Below are positions 35,630 to 45,754 of a stretch of DNA of 64,000 bases, piece after piece. The translations under genes were made by a program, and so were the position numbers. Source of the stretch: Sphingomonas trueperi (GTDB taxonomy: Bacteria; Pseudomonadota; Alphaproteobacteria; Sphingomonadales; Sphingomonadaceae); assembly GCF_011927635.1 (NCBI RefSeq), contig NZ_JAATJB010000004.1, forward strand, positions 1-64,000, in the 5' to 3' direction. The notes beneath the pieces were generated by a model. That model worked only from the letters and a program-made list of their open reading frames with translations, had not been told where the DNA came from and made no database searches. Within the stretch, counting starts at the first letter, position 1. Each line of letters opens with the position of its first letter.

Positions 35630-36850
35630 ATGGCGAAGATCAAGGTAGCAACGCCCGTCGTGGAGATCGACGGCGACGAAATGACGCGGATCATCTGGGA
35701 ATGGATCCGCGAGCGCCTGATCCTTCCGTACCTCGACATCGATCTGAAGTATTACGATCTCTCGGTGCAGAAGCGCGACGAGACCAACGACCAGATCACC
35801 ATCGATTCGGCCAATGCGATCAAGCAGTACGGCGTCGGCGTGAAGTGCGCGACGATCACCCCGGACGAGCAGCGCGTCGAGGAATTCAGCCTCAAGAAGA
35901 TGTGGAAGTCGCCCAACGGCACGATCCGCAACATCCTGGGCGGCGTGATCTTCCGCGAGCCGATCGTGATCTCGAACGTCCCGCGCCTGATCCCAGGCTG
36001 GACCAAGCCGATCGTCGTCGGCCGTCATGCCTTCGGCGACCAGTACAAGGCGACCGACTTCAAGGTGCCCGGCAAGGGCAAGCTGACCATGAAGTGGGAA
36101 GGCGAGAATGGCGAGACGATCGAGCACGAGGTGTTCGATTTCCCGCAGGCCGGCGTCGCCATGGGCATGTACAATCTCGACGAGTCGATCCGCGATTTCG
36201 CGCGCGCCTCGATGAACTATGCGCTCGGCCGCAACTGGCCGCTGTACCTGTCGACCAAGAACACGATCCTCAAGGCCTATGACGGCCGCTTCAAGGACAT
36301 CTTCGCCGAGGTGTTCGAGACCGAGTTCAAGGACCAGTTCCAGAGCGCCGGTATCGTCTACGAGCACCGCCTGATCGACGACATGGTCGCCTCGGCGCTC
36401 AAGTGGCACGGTGAATTCGTCTGGGCCTGCAAGAACTATGACGGCGACGTCCAGTCGGACCAGGTCGCGCAGGGCTTCGGCTCGCTGGGCCTGATGACGT
36501 CGGTGCTGATGACCCCAGATGGCAAGACGATCGAGGCGGAAGCGGCGCACGGTACCGTCACCCGCCACTATCGCCAGCACCAGCAGGGCAAGTCGACCTC
36601 GACCAACCCGATCGCATCGATCTTCGCCTGGACCGGCGGCCTCAAGTATCGCGGCAAGTTCGACGGCACCCCGGAGGTGACCCGCTTCGCCGAGACGCTG
36701 GAGAAGGTCTGCATCGAGACCGTCGAGAGCGGCAAGATGACCAAGGACCTCGCGCTGCTGATCGGCCCGGACCAGGCCTGGATGACCACCGAGCAGTTCT
36801 TCGAGGCGATCCGCGTCAACCTCGAGACTGCGATGGGCAGTTGGCAGTAA
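35630..36850 (+). CDS. icd: NADP-dependent isocitrate dehydrogenase
   Basis: 406 residues, the homodimeric type II length. It has [13 protein letters not shown], the substrate-binding [32 protein letters not shown] with metal-binding Asp residues, and [17 protein letters not shown] for the cofactor. It converts isocitrate to 2-oxoglutarate in the TCA cycle. It stands alone with its own terminator. The symbol idh is also used for this type. Confidence 0.97.
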   Translation: MAKIKVATPVVEIDGDEMTRIIWEWIRERLILPYLDIDLKYYDLSVQKRDETNDQITIDSANAIKQYGVGVKCATITPDEQRVEEFSLKKMWKSPNGTIRNILGGVIFREPIVISNVPRLIPGWTKPIVVGRHAFGDQYKATDFKVPGKGKLTMKWEGENGETIEHEVFDFPQAGVAMGMYNLDESIRDFARASMNYALGRNWPLYLSTKNTILKAYDGRFKDIFAEVFETEFKDQFQSAGIVYEHRLIDDMVASALKWHGEFVWACKNYDGDVQSDQVAQGFGSLGLMTSVLMTPDGKTIEAEAAHGTVTRHYRQHQQGKSTSTNPIASIFAWTGGLKYRGKFDGTPEVTRFAETLEKVCIETVESGKMTKDLALLIGPDQAWMTTEQFFEAIRVNLETAMGSWQ

Positions 36851-36878
36851 GCCGCCTCCCTCTACGTAAAGCTACGGA

Positions 36879-36901
36879 AAAGCCCGCCACTGGCGGGCTT
36901 T
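36879..36901 (+). terminator. Rho-independent terminator of icd
   Basis: AAAGCCCGCCA (36879-36889), one-base loop C, TGGCGGGCTTT (36891-36901), an almost perfect 11-bp stem ending in T residues, 28 bases after the icd stop. It may be bidirectional. Confidence 0.9.
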
Positions 36902-37033
36902 TCTACTTGCAATGCCGGGCCTCGCATCGTCTCTAAGGGGCATGACCGAGCGAGCAAAATCCGCCACCGGCCATCGGCCTTTCTGTTCCTCCCTTCCCCG
37001 CCCCGCGCCTGCACCTCGCCACCGGGACATCGC

Positions 37034-38821
37034 ATGCTGAGCCTGTCCAACCACGGCTTCAGCGATACGCTGGTAATCCTCGGCGCTGCGGGCCTCGTCA
37101 TTCCCGCCTTTGCGCGCTTTCGCATCAGCCCAGTGATCGGGTTCATCCTCGCTGGCCTGCTGGTCGGGCCGTTCGGGCTCGGCAGCCTGGTCGGCCGGGC
37201 GCCCTGGCTCTATTACCTGACCATCTCCGACGCGCACTCGATCGAGCCCTTCGCCGAGTTCGGCATCATCCTGCTGCTGTTCTCGATCGGGCTGGAACTC
37301 TCGTTCAAGCGGCTCTGGGCGATGCGCGCGCTCGTGTTCGGCACCGGTGCGGCCGAGCTGTTCGGGTCGGGGCTGATCCTCGCGGCACTGCTGTACCTGA
37401 CCGGCCTGAGTACCGGTGGCGCGATCGGGCTCGGCCTCGCACTCGCCCTCTCCTCCACCGCGCTGGTGATCCCTATTGCGGGCACGACCAGCCCGGTCGG
37501 CCGCGCCGCCTTTGCGATGCTGCTGTTCGAGGATCTGGCGCTGGTGCCGATCATTTTCGGTCTCGGCGCAATGGCACCCAACCCCGATGGTGCCGGCGTC
37601 ACCAAATTGCTGATGACACTGGGCATCGGCGCGGCGACCGTCGCCGCGCTGTTCGTCGGCGGGCGCATCGTGCTGCCCCGCATGTTCGCCCAGGCCGCGC
37701 GGACCAAGAGCCCCGAGCTGTTCCTCGCCGCCAGCCTGCTGGTGGTGATCGTTGCCAGCCTCGCTACCACGGCCGCGGGCCTCTCGCCGATCGTCGGCGC
37801 GCTGATCGCGGGCCTGCTGATCGCCGAGACCGAATATCACGGCGAAGTCGAAGCGATCACTGCGCCGTTCAAGGGCCTCGCGCTCGGCGTGTTCCTGCTC
37901 ACCGTCGGCATGCAGCTCGATCTCGGCTTCGTCGCCGCCAACTGGGTCGCGCTGTTCGGGGCGAGCGTGCTGGTGATGGTGGTCAAAGTCGCGGTGACGA
38001 CCGTGCTGCTGCGCTGGTCCGGTGCGCGCATGGGTACGGCCGCCGAGACCGGCGTGCTGATGGCGAGCCCATCGGAGACCACGCTGATCGTGCTCGGCGT
38101 CGCCGGTGCCGCCGGACTGATCGCGCCGGGCACCGCCGCGTTCTGGAGCGCGGTGACCGCGATCGGCCTCACCGCCACGCCGCTGCTCGCCAAGGCGGGG
38201 CGCAGCATCGCGCGCAAGATCGAGGGCAAGAATGGCGCGCAGATTGCCGACGAGGATCTTGCCCAAATCGAGGGCGGCACCGTGGTGATCGGCTTCGGCC
38301 GCGTCGGCCGCACCGTCGCCGAGATGCTGCGCCGACATGACAAGCCCTATGTCGCGGTCGATGCCGATATCGACACGGTGGTCCGCGCGCGCCGTGCCGG
38401 CTTCCATGTGCTGTTCGGCGACGTCACCCGCAGCGAGCTGGTCGACCAACTCCAGCTCGGCCGCGCGCGTGCGCTGGTGCTGACCATGGACGATCCGGTG
38501 CTCACCGTGCGGCTCACCAAGCGCGTGCGCGGCTGGGTGCCGACGCTGCCGATCATCGCTCGCGCCCGCGATGCCGGCCATGCCGCCGAGCTTTATCGCG
38601 CCGGCGCCACCGATGCGGTGCCGGAGACGCTGGAGAGTTCGCTGCAACTTTCGGAGGCGCTGCTGGTCGATCTCGGCCTCGGCGTCGGGCCGGTGATTGC
38701 ATCGATCCACGAAAAGCGCGACGAGATGCGCCGCTCGATCAAGGAGGCCGCCGGTCTGCAACGCGACCCGCGGCTGACGCGCTCGCGGCTGAACGCCACC
38801 GCCGAACCCGACAAGGTCTAA
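37034..38821 (+). CDS. CPA2-family monovalent cation:proton antiporter with TrkA-N domain (KefB/YbaL-like)
   Basis: 595 residues. About 12 hydrophobic segments over residues 1-390 form the Na+/H+ exchanger domain (LLLFSIGLELSFKRLW, FEDLALVPIIFGLGAM). The C-terminus (about 415-530) is a TrkA-N/RCK nucleotide-binding domain with GFGRVGRTVAEML. This architecture is typical of glutathione- or nucleotide-gated potassium efflux systems, which protect against electrophiles and pH stress. The closely following gene (five bases) may be co-transcribed. Ion specificity cannot be read from the sequence. Confidence 0.92.
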   Translation: MLSLSNHGFSDTLVILGAAGLVIPAFARFRISPVIGFILAGLLVGPFGLGSLVGRAPWLYYLTISDAHSIEPFAEFGIILLLFSIGLELSFKRLWAMRALVFGTGAAELFGSGLILAALLYLTGLSTGGAIGLGLALALSSTALVIPIAGTTSPVGRAAFAMLLFEDLALVPIIFGLGAMAPNPDGAGVTKLLMTLGIGAATVAALFVGGRIVLPRMFAQAARTKSPELFLAASLLVVIVASLATTAAGLSPIVGALIAGLLIAETEYHGEVEAITAPFKGLALGVFLLTVGMQLDLGFVAANWVALFGASVLVMVVKVAVTTVLLRWSGARMGTAAETGVLMASPSETTLIVLGVAGAAGLIAPGTAAFWSAVTAIGLTATPLLAKAGRSIARKIEGKNGAQIADEDLAQIEGGTVVIGFGRVGRTVAEMLRRHDKPYVAVDADIDTVVRARRAGFHVLFGDVTRSELVDQLQLGRARALVLTMDDPVLTVRLTKRVRGWVPTLPIIARARDAGHAAELYRAGATDAVPETLESSLQLSEALLVDLGLGVGPVIASIHEKRDEMRRSIKEAAGLQRDPRLTRSRLNATAEPDKV

Positions 38822-38826
38822 CCAAG

Positions 38827-39342
38827 ATGCTGCTTCCCCTCGCCCTCGCCCTGCTCACCCCCCTGCAGGCCGAAGCCGTTCCCGATCCGCTAGCCCCGGC
38901 CAAGGCCGGGCGTATCCGCTGCATCGATCCCGACCGCAGCGCGCGTACCTGCGGCACTATCGTCCACTACACGCTGCGCGGCGACGGCGCGTTCGACGCG
39001 CTGGTTACCGGCGTGGTCAACCGCGACCCGCTGATCGTGCTCGAATATGCCACGTTCGGCCAGGTGCGCGACGGCATGGTGTGCAGCCGCATCCGCCCCG
39101 CGGACTTCAACAGCGGCAAGCTCACCAGCAACGGCACCGCGCTGAGCCCTGCGCTGGAGGCCAACACCCGCCTCAAGCTGATGGAAGCGCTCCAACCGCT
39201 CGCCGGGCATGAGCGCTGCTATCGTGATGCCGGCGCCGGCGAACTGACCGTCAATGTCACCATCGACGGCCTGCTGCGTCCGGAGATGAGCCAAACGGCG
39301 ATCTGGGTGCTGCCCGAGGACGGCTACGCCCCCGGGCGCTGA
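38827..39342 (+). CDS. Secreted hypothetical protein
   Basis: 171 residues. There is a signal peptide (LLPLALALLTPLQAEA, about 1-17) and four cysteines (in RIRCIDP, RTCGT, MVCSR and ERCYRD) that could form two periplasmic disulfides. The rest is beta-rich with no recognised domain. It starts five bases after the antiporter stop, which suggests co-transcription, and is convergent with alaS. No function is proposed. Confidence 0.75.
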   Translation: MLLPLALALLTPLQAEAVPDPLAPAKAGRIRCIDPDRSARTCGTIVHYTLRGDGAFDALVTGVVNRDPLIVLEYATFGQVRDGMVCSRIRPADFNSGKLTSNGTALSPALEANTRLKLMEALQPLAGHERCYRDAGAGELTVNVTIDGLLRPEMSQTAIWVLPEDGYAPGR

Positions 39343-39351
39343 CCCTTTTGA

Positions 39352-42003
39352 TCAGGCGGCGACGACAGCCTCTGCCAGCGCCGCCTTCACGGCCGCAAGC
39401 GCCTCGGCGCCCTTGGTCCCGTCCGGACCGCCGCCCTGCGCCATGTCCGGGCGGCCGCCGCCACCCTGGCCGCCGAGCACCGCGACGGCGACCTTCACCA
39501 GGTCCACCGCGCTGACGCCGATGCCGTCGGTGACGCCGACCGCGACCGATGCACGGCCCTCGTTCACCGCGACCAGCGCGACCACGCCATTGCCGATCCG
39601 CGCCTTGGCCTCGTCGACCGCACCGCGCAGGGCCTTGGCCTCGAGCCCGTCGAGCACCTGGCCGACGAAATTGATGCCGTTCACCTGCTCCGGACCCGCC
39701 GGCGCCGCGCCGGCACCGCCGCCGAGCGCCAGCGCCTTCTTGGCCTCGGCGAGCTCGCGCTCGAGCTTTCGGCGTTCCTCGACCAGCGCGGCGACGCGCG
39801 CCGGCACGTCGTCGGGTGCGGTCTTGAGGGCCGCCGCTGCCTCGCGCAGCCGCTCGTCGCGGGCGTTCAGCCAAAGTCGCGCGCCTTCGCCGGTCAGCGC
39901 CTCGATACGACGCACGCCCGAGGAGACGGCGCTTTCCGAGACGATCTTGAAGATCGCGATGTCGCCCGTCGCATTGACGTGCGTACCGCCGCACAGTTCG
40001 ACCGAGTAGGACGCATCCTCGCCCAGACCCATCGACAGCACGCGAACCTCGTCGCCATATTTCTCGCCGAACAGCGCCATCGCGCCCGCGGCGATCGCAT
40101 CGTCCGGGGTCATCAGCCGCGTCTCGACCGTGCCGTTGTGGCGGATCTGCGCATTCACATCGGCCTCGACCTGGGCGATCTGCTCGGGGGTCAGCGCGGA
40201 GGGGTGCGAGAAGTCGAAGCGCAGTCGCTCGGGCGCCACCAGGCTGCCCTTCTGGCTGACATGGGTGCCGAGCCGTTTGCGCAGCGCCGCGTGCAGCAGG
40301 TGGGTCGCCGAGTGGTTGGCGCGGACCTGGTCGCGATGCTCGACGTCGACCGACAGGTGGACCGCGTCGCCGACCGCGACTTCGCCGCTCTCGATCTTGG
40401 CATGGTGGGCATGCAGGCGGCCGAGCGGCTTCGACGTGTCATCGACGAGCGCGCGCAGCTTGTCGTTGCCGATCATGCCGACATCGCCCATCTGGCCACC
40501 GCTCTCACCATAGAAGGGCGTCTGGTTGGTGAGGATGGTCACCGTGTCGCCAGCAGCCGCCTTCTCGACCCGCGCGCCATCCTTGACCAGCGCCACCACC
40601 TGGCCTTCGCCCTCGGTGCTGACATAGCCGGTGAACTCGGTACCGCCGAGCTCGTCGGCGAGGTCGTACCACAGCTCTTCCGACGCCTTCTCGCCCGAGC
40701 CCTTCCAGGCGGCGCGGGCGGCGCGCTTCTGCTCGGCCATTGCCGCGTCGAAGCCGGCGCGGTCGACGCCGATCTCCTGCACGCGCAGCGCGTCCTCGGT
40801 CAGGTCATAGGGGAAGCCGAACGTGTCGTAGAGCTTGAACGCGGTCGCACCCGGCAGCGTATCGCCGGCCTTCAGCCCCTGCGTCGCCTCGTCGAGGAGG
40901 CGCAGGCCGTTGGCGAGCGTCTGGCGGAAGCGGGTTTCCTCCTGGAGCAGCGTCGCCTCGATCAGCGGCTGCGCGCGGACCAGCTCCGGATAGGCGGCGC
41001 CCATCTCGGCGACCAGCGACGGCACCAGCCGGTGCATCAGCGGATCCTTGGCCCCGAGCAGATGGGCATGGCGCATCGCGCGGCGCATGATGCGGCGGAG
41101 CACATATCCGCGGCCTTCATTGGCAGGCAGCACGCCGTCCGCGACGAGGAAGCCCGACGAGCGCAGGTGATCGGCGATCACGCGGTGGCTGGCGACCTGC
41201 TCGCCCGTAGCCGAGGTGCCGGTCAGCGCCGCCGACTGGTCGATCAGCGCCTTGAACGTGTCGATGTCGTAATTGTTATGGACGCCCTGCAGCACGGCGG
41301 CGATGCGCTCCAGCCCCATGCCGGTATCGATGCTCGGCCGCGGCAGGTCGCCGACGATCGCGTCATTTTCCTGCACGAACTGCATGAAGACGAGGTTCCA
41401 GATCTCGACGAAGCGGTCGCCATCTTCCTCGGGCGAGCCCGGGGGGCCGCCATAGATATGCTCGCCGTGGTCGTAGAAGATCTCCGAGCAGGGGCCGCAC
41501 GGTCCATCCGAGCCCATCGCCCAGAAATTGTCCTTGGTCGGGATGCGGATGATCTTGTGGTCGGGCAGCCCGGCGATCTTCTTCCACAGGTCGAACGCCT
41601 GGTCGTCGGTGTGGTACACCGTCACGGTCAGCTTCTCGGCCGGGATGCCCCATTCCCTGGTGAGGAGCGTCCAGGCATGGGTGATCGCCTGCTCCTTGAA
41701 ATAGTCGCCGAACGAGAAATTGCCGAGCATCTCGAAGAAAGTGTGGTGCCGGGCGGTATAGCCGACATTGTCGAGATCATTATGCTTGCCGCCCGCCCGC
41801 ACGCACTTCTGACTGCTGGTCGCGGTGCTGTAGGGACGCGATTCCAGGCCGGTGAACACGTTCTTGAACGGCACCATGCCCGCATTCACGAACATCAGCG
41901 TGGGATCGTTGTGCGGCACCAGCGGCGCGCTGGGGACGCGGGCATGGCCCTGGCCCTCGAAATAGTCGAGAAACGAGCGGCGGATATCATTGGTCGACGT
42001 CAT
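39352..42003 (-). CDS. alaS: Alanine--tRNA ligase
   Basis: 883 residues, normal full length. The class II core starts with [13 protein letters not shown] and includes [20 protein letters not shown]. The editing domain has [13 protein letters not shown] and [12 protein letters not shown] (zinc/editing ligands His, His, Cys, His). The C-terminal glycine-rich DHHA1/C-Ala region ([15 protein letters not shown]) is complete. It charges tRNA-Ala and deacylates mischarged Ser/Gly. Monocistronic on the minus strand. Confidence 0.98.
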   Translation of the reverse strand: MTSTNDIRRSFLDYFEGQGHARVPSAPLVPHNDPTLMFVNAGMVPFKNVFTGLESRPYSTATSSQKCVRAGGKHNDLDNVGYTARHHTFFEMLGNFSFGDYFKEQAITHAWTLLTREWGIPAEKLTVTVYHTDDQAFDLWKKIAGLPDHKIIRIPTKDNFWAMGSDGPCGPCSEIFYDHGEHIYGGPPGSPEEDGDRFVEIWNLVFMQFVQENDAIVGDLPRPSIDTGMGLERIAAVLQGVHNNYDIDTFKALIDQSAALTGTSATGEQVASHRVIADHLRSSGFLVADGVLPANEGRGYVLRRIMRRAMRHAHLLGAKDPLMHRLVPSLVAEMGAAYPELVRAQPLIEATLLQEETRFRQTLANGLRLLDEATQGLKAGDTLPGATAFKLYDTFGFPYDLTEDALRVQEIGVDRAGFDAAMAEQKRAARAAWKGSGEKASEELWYDLADELGGTEFTGYVSTEGEGQVVALVKDGARVEKAAAGDTVTILTNQTPFYGESGGQMGDVGMIGNDKLRALVDDTSKPLGRLHAHHAKIESGEVAVGDAVHLSVDVEHRDQVRANHSATHLLHAALRKRLGTHVSQKGSLVAPERLRFDFSHPSALTPEQIAQVEADVNAQIRHNGTVETRLMTPDDAIAAGAMALFGEKYGDEVRVLSMGLGEDASYSVELCGGTHVNATGDIAIFKIVSESAVSSGVRRIEALTGEGARLWLNARDERLREAAAALKTAPDDVPARVAALVEERRKLERELAEAKKALALGGGAGAAPAGPEQVNGINFVGQVLDGLEAKALRGAVDEAKARIGNGVVALVAVNEGRASVAVGVTDGIGVSAVDLVKVAVAVLGGQGGGGRPDMAQGGGPDGTKGAEALAAVKAALAEAVVAA

Positions 42004-42103
42004 GAGGCCGACTTAGGGGCGGAGCGGCTTTCGCTCAAGCGAAACACGTCGATCAGCATGATCGTTCCGCATTCGCATCGGCCAGGCCTGCGCCCGGTGC
42101 GGA

Positions 42104-43360
42104 TCAGCCCATCGGCTGGTCGATCGAGACCGGCGGGGTCGAGAACCACTTCGGGCCCGCTTCGGTCATGTGAAAGCAATCCTCCAGCCGCACGCCGAAG
42201 CTGCCGGGGATATAGATGCCCGGCTCGTTCGAGAAGCACATGCCCGGCGCCAGCGGCGTCTTCTCGCCGCGGACGAGGTTGACCGGCTCGTGCCCGTCGA
42301 GCCCGATGCCGTGCCCGGTGCGGTGCGACAGGCCCGGCAGCTTATAGTCCGGCCCATAGCCGAGCGAGGCATAATAGCCCCGCACCGCGTCGTCGACGCT
42401 GCCGGCCGGCGCACCGAGCTTGGCCGCGGCGAACGCCATTTGCTGGCCCTTCGCCACCGCGTCCCACACCTTGCGTTGCTCCACACTCGCGCTGCCATGG
42501 ACGAATGTGCGCGAGACGTCGGACTGGTAGCCCATCACGTTGCAGCCGCAGTCCATCAGCACGATCGCGCCGTCGCTTACCGGCGAGGGCGTCTTGGTGC
42601 CGTGCGGATAGGCGGCACCCTCGCCAACCAGCACCATGCTGAACTCGGGATCGCCGCCCAGCTTGCGCGTCGCCGCATCCATCAGCGCCGAGACGTCGCG
42701 CTGGCGCATGCCCTTCTCGACCCGCGCATATACAAAGCGATAGGCGGCAATGGTGATATTGGTTGCGAGCTGCATCAGCGCCAGTTCGGCCGGGCTCTTG
42801 ATCATCCGGCAGCCACGCACGACCGGGTTGGCCGAGGTGACCCGCAGTCCGTTCTTCTGCAGCCCATCGATCGCGAAGAAGCGCACCGTCTCCTCGATCC
42901 CGACCGGCAGTCCCGCCAGCTTGCGATCCTTGAGAAAGCCGGCGACGATCTTGAGCGGATCCTCGTCCTCCGGCCAGACGCGCACCTCGGCCGAAATCGC
43001 AAGCGTCTCGCGGGTGCGCGGTTCCTCGAAGAACGGCGTGACGATGCAGGGCTCGCCCTCGGCCGGCAGGATGGCGGCGGTGAGCCGCTCGCTGCGGCCC
43101 CAGCGGATTCCGGTGAAATAGACCAGGCTTGCACCGGGCTCGATCAGCACCGCCCCAATGCCGTTCGCCTTCATCAGCGCTTGTGCCTTGGCAAGCCGCG
43201 CGCGCCGCTCTTCGGGGCCGATCGGGCGGGCATTGCCGGTCATGTCCTGCAGCTGGGCAAGATCGGGCTCGGCCGCGCGGACGATTGCCGGCAGCCCGAG
43301 CAACGGCAGCGCTACCATGCCCCCGATCAGGTTCCGTCGCGTCGTTGCCCAAGCCGTCAT
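42104..43360 (-). CDS. Exported M24-family (Xaa-Pro aminopeptidase-like) metallopeptidase
   Basis: 418 residues from the ATG at 43360. A Tat-type signal (TTRRNLIGGMVALPLLGLPA) starts the protein. The creatinase N domain (about 50-180) precedes the M24 pita-bread fold with metal ligands in DCGCNVMGYQSDVSRTF, SHRTGHGIGLDGHE and NEPGIY, and the last Glu in RLEDCF. It should remove N-terminal residues before proline, in the periplasm. A twin-arginine signal on an M24 peptidase is uncommon but known. Upstream and divergent is a small secreted peptide. Confidence 0.9.
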   Translation of the reverse strand: MTAWATTRRNLIGGMVALPLLGLPAIVRAAEPDLAQLQDMTGNARPIGPEERRARLAKAQALMKANGIGAVLIEPGASLVYFTGIRWGRSERLTAAILPAEGEPCIVTPFFEEPRTRETLAISAEVRVWPEDEDPLKIVAGFLKDRKLAGLPVGIEETVRFFAIDGLQKNGLRVTSANPVVRGCRMIKSPAELALMQLATNITIAAYRFVYARVEKGMRQRDVSALMDAATRKLGGDPEFSMVLVGEGAAYPHGTKTPSPVSDGAIVLMDCGCNVMGYQSDVSRTFVHGSASVEQRKVWDAVAKGQQMAFAAAKLGAPAGSVDDAVRGYYASLGYGPDYKLPGLSHRTGHGIGLDGHEPVNLVRGEKTPLAPGMCFSNEPGIYIPGSFGVRLEDCFHMTEAGPKWFSTPPVSIDQPMG

Positions 43361-43442
43361 CTCACGCCCTCGCTCTTGTATCGTCGCTCGCGTAGAACGA
43401 AGCGGGTCGGGACGGCAAGGATTTCGCGCCGGGATCGAGGAT

Positions 43443-43613
43443 ATGGGTATCAGACGCATCGCTGCCATCGTGCCGCTCTTGCTGCTGCTGGGGCTCCCGG
43501 CGGCAGCGCCGCGGCCGCCGGTGGTGCCCGGCCCCGCCTGGTGCGACCCGCGATTTGCGACCGAATCCTCGCCCGATGCGCCTCCCCGGCCCCGCCGGAC
43601 AGTGCCTCGGTGA
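43443..43613 (+). CDS. Possible small secreted Pro-rich peptide
   Basis: 56 residues from an ATG at 43443. Residues 1-22 look like a signal peptide (RRIAAIVPLLLLLGLPAAA) and the rest is proline/arginine rich with one Cys. No homologue is recalled. It lies in the divergent gap before the symporter gene and may be real or chance. Confidence 0.4.
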   Translation: MGIRRIAAIVPLLLLLGLPAAAPRPPVVPGPAWCDPRFATESSPDAPPRPRRTVPR

Positions 43614-43622
43614 GACCGGTCC

Positions 43623-43649
43623 TGCGCCCCCGGGCTTGACCCGGGCGCA
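43623..43649. repeat. GC-rich palindrome, possible dispersed repeat
   Basis: TGCGCCC (43623-43629) and GGGCGCA (43643-43649) form an inverted repeat around CCGGGCTTGACCC. The inner CCGGG/CCCGG adds to the stem. No T tract follows on either strand, so it is not a typical terminator. The GGGTCAAGCCCGGG type of sequence is a common intergenic repeat in Alphaproteobacteria, by recollection. Confidence 0.45.
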
Positions 43650-43691
43650 ACAATCCCCTTCCCTCCCGCGACGATTCTACGGGGAGCATGT

Positions 43692-45014
43692 GTGGGTAAA
43701 CGACTAACCTGGTTCATCCTGGCGGCGCTGCTGCTGGGCGGGCTGATCGGCTGGGGGCTGAACCTCGGCTATGGGGGGACCGCGGCGGGCAAGGCGACGC
43801 TCGAATCGATCGCCTATGGCCTCGACATCCCCACCCAGATGTTCCTCCATCTCATCAAGATGATCATCGCGCCGCTGGTCGTCTCCACGCTGGTCGTCGG
43901 CATCGCGCATATGGGCGGCGGCGGAGCGATCGGGCGCGTTGGGCTGAAGGCGTTCTTCTGGTTCGTCTGCGCAAGCCTCGTCTCGCTCACCCTCGGGCTG
44001 CTGCTGGTCAACCTGCTCCAGCCGGGCACCGGCCTGCATCTGCCGCTCCCGCCGGCAAACGCCTCTAGCGGGGTCGACCGCTCGTCCTTCGATGCGGCCA
44101 AGTTCTTCACCCATATTGTGCCGACCAGCGCGATCGAGGCGATGGCGAGCAACGACATCCTCCAGCTGGTGATCTTCTCGCTGTTCTTCGGCGTCGGCAT
44201 GGCGGCGGTGGGCGACAAGGCCAAGCCGCTGCTGCGCGGGCTGGAGGCGCTGGTCTCGGTGATGCTGACCGTCACCGGCTATGTGATGCTGTTCGCGCCG
44301 GTCGCGGTGTTCTGCGCCGTGGCGCGGACGCTCGCCACCAAGGGGCTGGGCGTGGTCGGCGACCTCGCCTTCTTCATGGGCAGCTTCTATGTCGGTCTCG
44401 CCGCGCTGTGGGCAGTGCTGCTCGGCGCCTGCTTCCTGGTGATCGGGCCGCGCACCGGCCTGCTGTTCCGCTATCTGCGCGATCCGATCCTGCTCGGCTT
44501 CTCGACTGCGTCGTCGGAAGCGGCCTATCCGCGCACGCTCGATGCGCTGGACCGGTTCGGCGTGCCGCCGCGCATCGCCAGCTTCGTGCTGCCGCTCGGC
44601 TATTCGTTCAACCTCGACGGCTCGATGATGTACATGACCTTCGCGTCGATCTTCATCGCCCAGGCCTACGGCATTCATCTCGACTGGGCGACGATGATCC
44701 AGATGCTGCTGATCCTGATGGTCACCAGCAAGGGGATCGCCGGGGTGCCGCGCGCCAGCCTGGTGGTGATCACCGGCACGCTGGCGCATTTCAACATTCC
44801 CGAGGCGGGCATATTGCTGATCCTCGCGGTCGACCACTTCCTCGATATGGGCCGCACCGCGACCAACGTTGTCGGCAATGCCGTGGCCGCAGCCGTGGTT
44901 GCGCGCTGGGAAGGCAAGCTGGACGAGCCGGACGAGGCCGAGCCAGCGGTGCGGCCGCTCCCGACTGGCGGGCCGCACGATGCTGACAGGTTCGAGGACT
45001 ATGCCGGGAGCTGA
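43692..45014 (+). CDS. Dicarboxylate/amino acid:cation symporter (DAACS/GltP family)
   Basis: 440 residues from a GTG at 43692. Eight transmembrane helices plus two re-entrant loops are expected. The signature motifs are the serine-rich STASSEAAYP (HP1), GYSFNLDGSMMYM in TM7, ASLVVITGTL (HP2) and DMGRTATNVVGNAVAA in TM8, which carries the substrate-binding Asp, Arg/Thr and Asn. It imports C4-dicarboxylates or acidic amino acids with H+ or Na+. The exact substrate is not decidable here. Confidence 0.94.
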   Translation: MGKRLTWFILAALLLGGLIGWGLNLGYGGTAAGKATLESIAYGLDIPTQMFLHLIKMIIAPLVVSTLVVGIAHMGGGGAIGRVGLKAFFWFVCASLVSLTLGLLLVNLLQPGTGLHLPLPPANASSGVDRSSFDAAKFFTHIVPTSAIEAMASNDILQLVIFSLFFGVGMAAVGDKAKPLLRGLEALVSVMLTVTGYVMLFAPVAVFCAVARTLATKGLGVVGDLAFFMGSFYVGLAALWAVLLGACFLVIGPRTGLLFRYLRDPILLGFSTASSEAAYPRTLDALDRFGVPPRIASFVLPLGYSFNLDGSMMYMTFASIFIAQAYGIHLDWATMIQMLLILMVTSKGIAGVPRASLVVITGTLAHFNIPEAGILLILAVDHFLDMGRTATNVVGNAVAAAVVARWEGKLDEPDEAEPAVRPLPTGGPHDADRFEDYAGS

Positions 45015-45029
45015 GCGCTCCCGGTCGCA

Positions 45030-45656
45030 TCACGCATAGGCATAGGGTCCGCCTGCCTTCAGCGCCCGCTGATAGGCCGGGCGGGTATGAATCTTCTCCA
45101 GGAACGCCGCGATATGCCGGCGCCCTTCGAGGATGCCTGCGCGCTTGACCGCTGCCTCGATGGGGAAGCTCATCATCACGTCCGCTGCGGTAAAGGTATC
45201 GCCGGCAAACCAGGGACGCTTCGCCAGTTCGCCTTCGACATAATCGAAATGCACCTCGGCCATCGGGCGGAACTTCTTGAGGCCCATCTTGCCGAAGAAG
45301 GGCACCCGAGCGAGCACCAGCATCACCAGGAGCGGCGGCATCAGCGAGCCCTCCGCATAATGCAGGAAGTGGCGATAGCGCAGCGCATCCTCGCGGTTCG
45401 CGGGCGCGCCGAGCTTCCCGTCGGCCTTGTCGACCAGATATTGCAGGATCGCGCCGGTTTCGGCGACCACCGTGCCGCCATCCTCGATCACCGGCGACTT
45501 GCCGAGCGGGTGGACTTGGCGGAGCTCGGGCGGGGCGAGCATTGTCGCCTTGTTCCGCTCGTAGCGCTTCACCTGATAGGGAAGCGCGAGCTCCTCCAGC
45601 AGCCACAGCACGCGCTGCGAGCGGGAATTTTCGAGATGGTGGACGATGATCGTCAA
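45030..45656 (-). CDS. Glutathione S-transferase family protein
   Basis: 208 residues from a TTG at 45656 with GGAGGGG six bases upstream; the longer upstream frame has no GST features. The thioredoxin-like N domain (1-80) has the active-site region HHLENSRSQRVLWLLEEL and the cis-Pro segment LGKSPVIEDGGTVVAETGAI. The helical C domain follows (about 88-205, WFAGDTFTAADVMMSFP). It conjugates or reduces electrophiles with glutathione. It lies 98 bases downstream of the catalase gene; both are stress-related. Confidence 0.9.
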   Translation of the reverse strand: MTIIVHHLENSRSQRVLWLLEELALPYQVKRYERNKATMLAPPELRQVHPLGKSPVIEDGGTVVAETGAILQYLVDKADGKLGAPANREDALRYRHFLHYAEGSLMPPLLVMLVLARVPFFGKMGLKKFRPMAEVHFDYVEGELAKRPWFAGDTFTAADVMMSFPIEAAVKRAGILEGRRHIAAFLEKIHTRPAYQRALKAGGPYAYA

Positions 45657-45754
45657 GTCGGCCCCTCCGGTTGGCGCGGCGTTCGCCGCCGCTGTCTGCA
45701 CAGGCCTGCAGCTTGCGCGACGCCGAAGCGCCGCGCAAGCCGCAGTGGCGCCGG

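Noticed and set aside
43623..43649. Palindrome as terminator of the small secreted peptide gene
   Set aside because: It lacks a T tract and resembles a dispersed intergenic repeat; kept only as a repeat.
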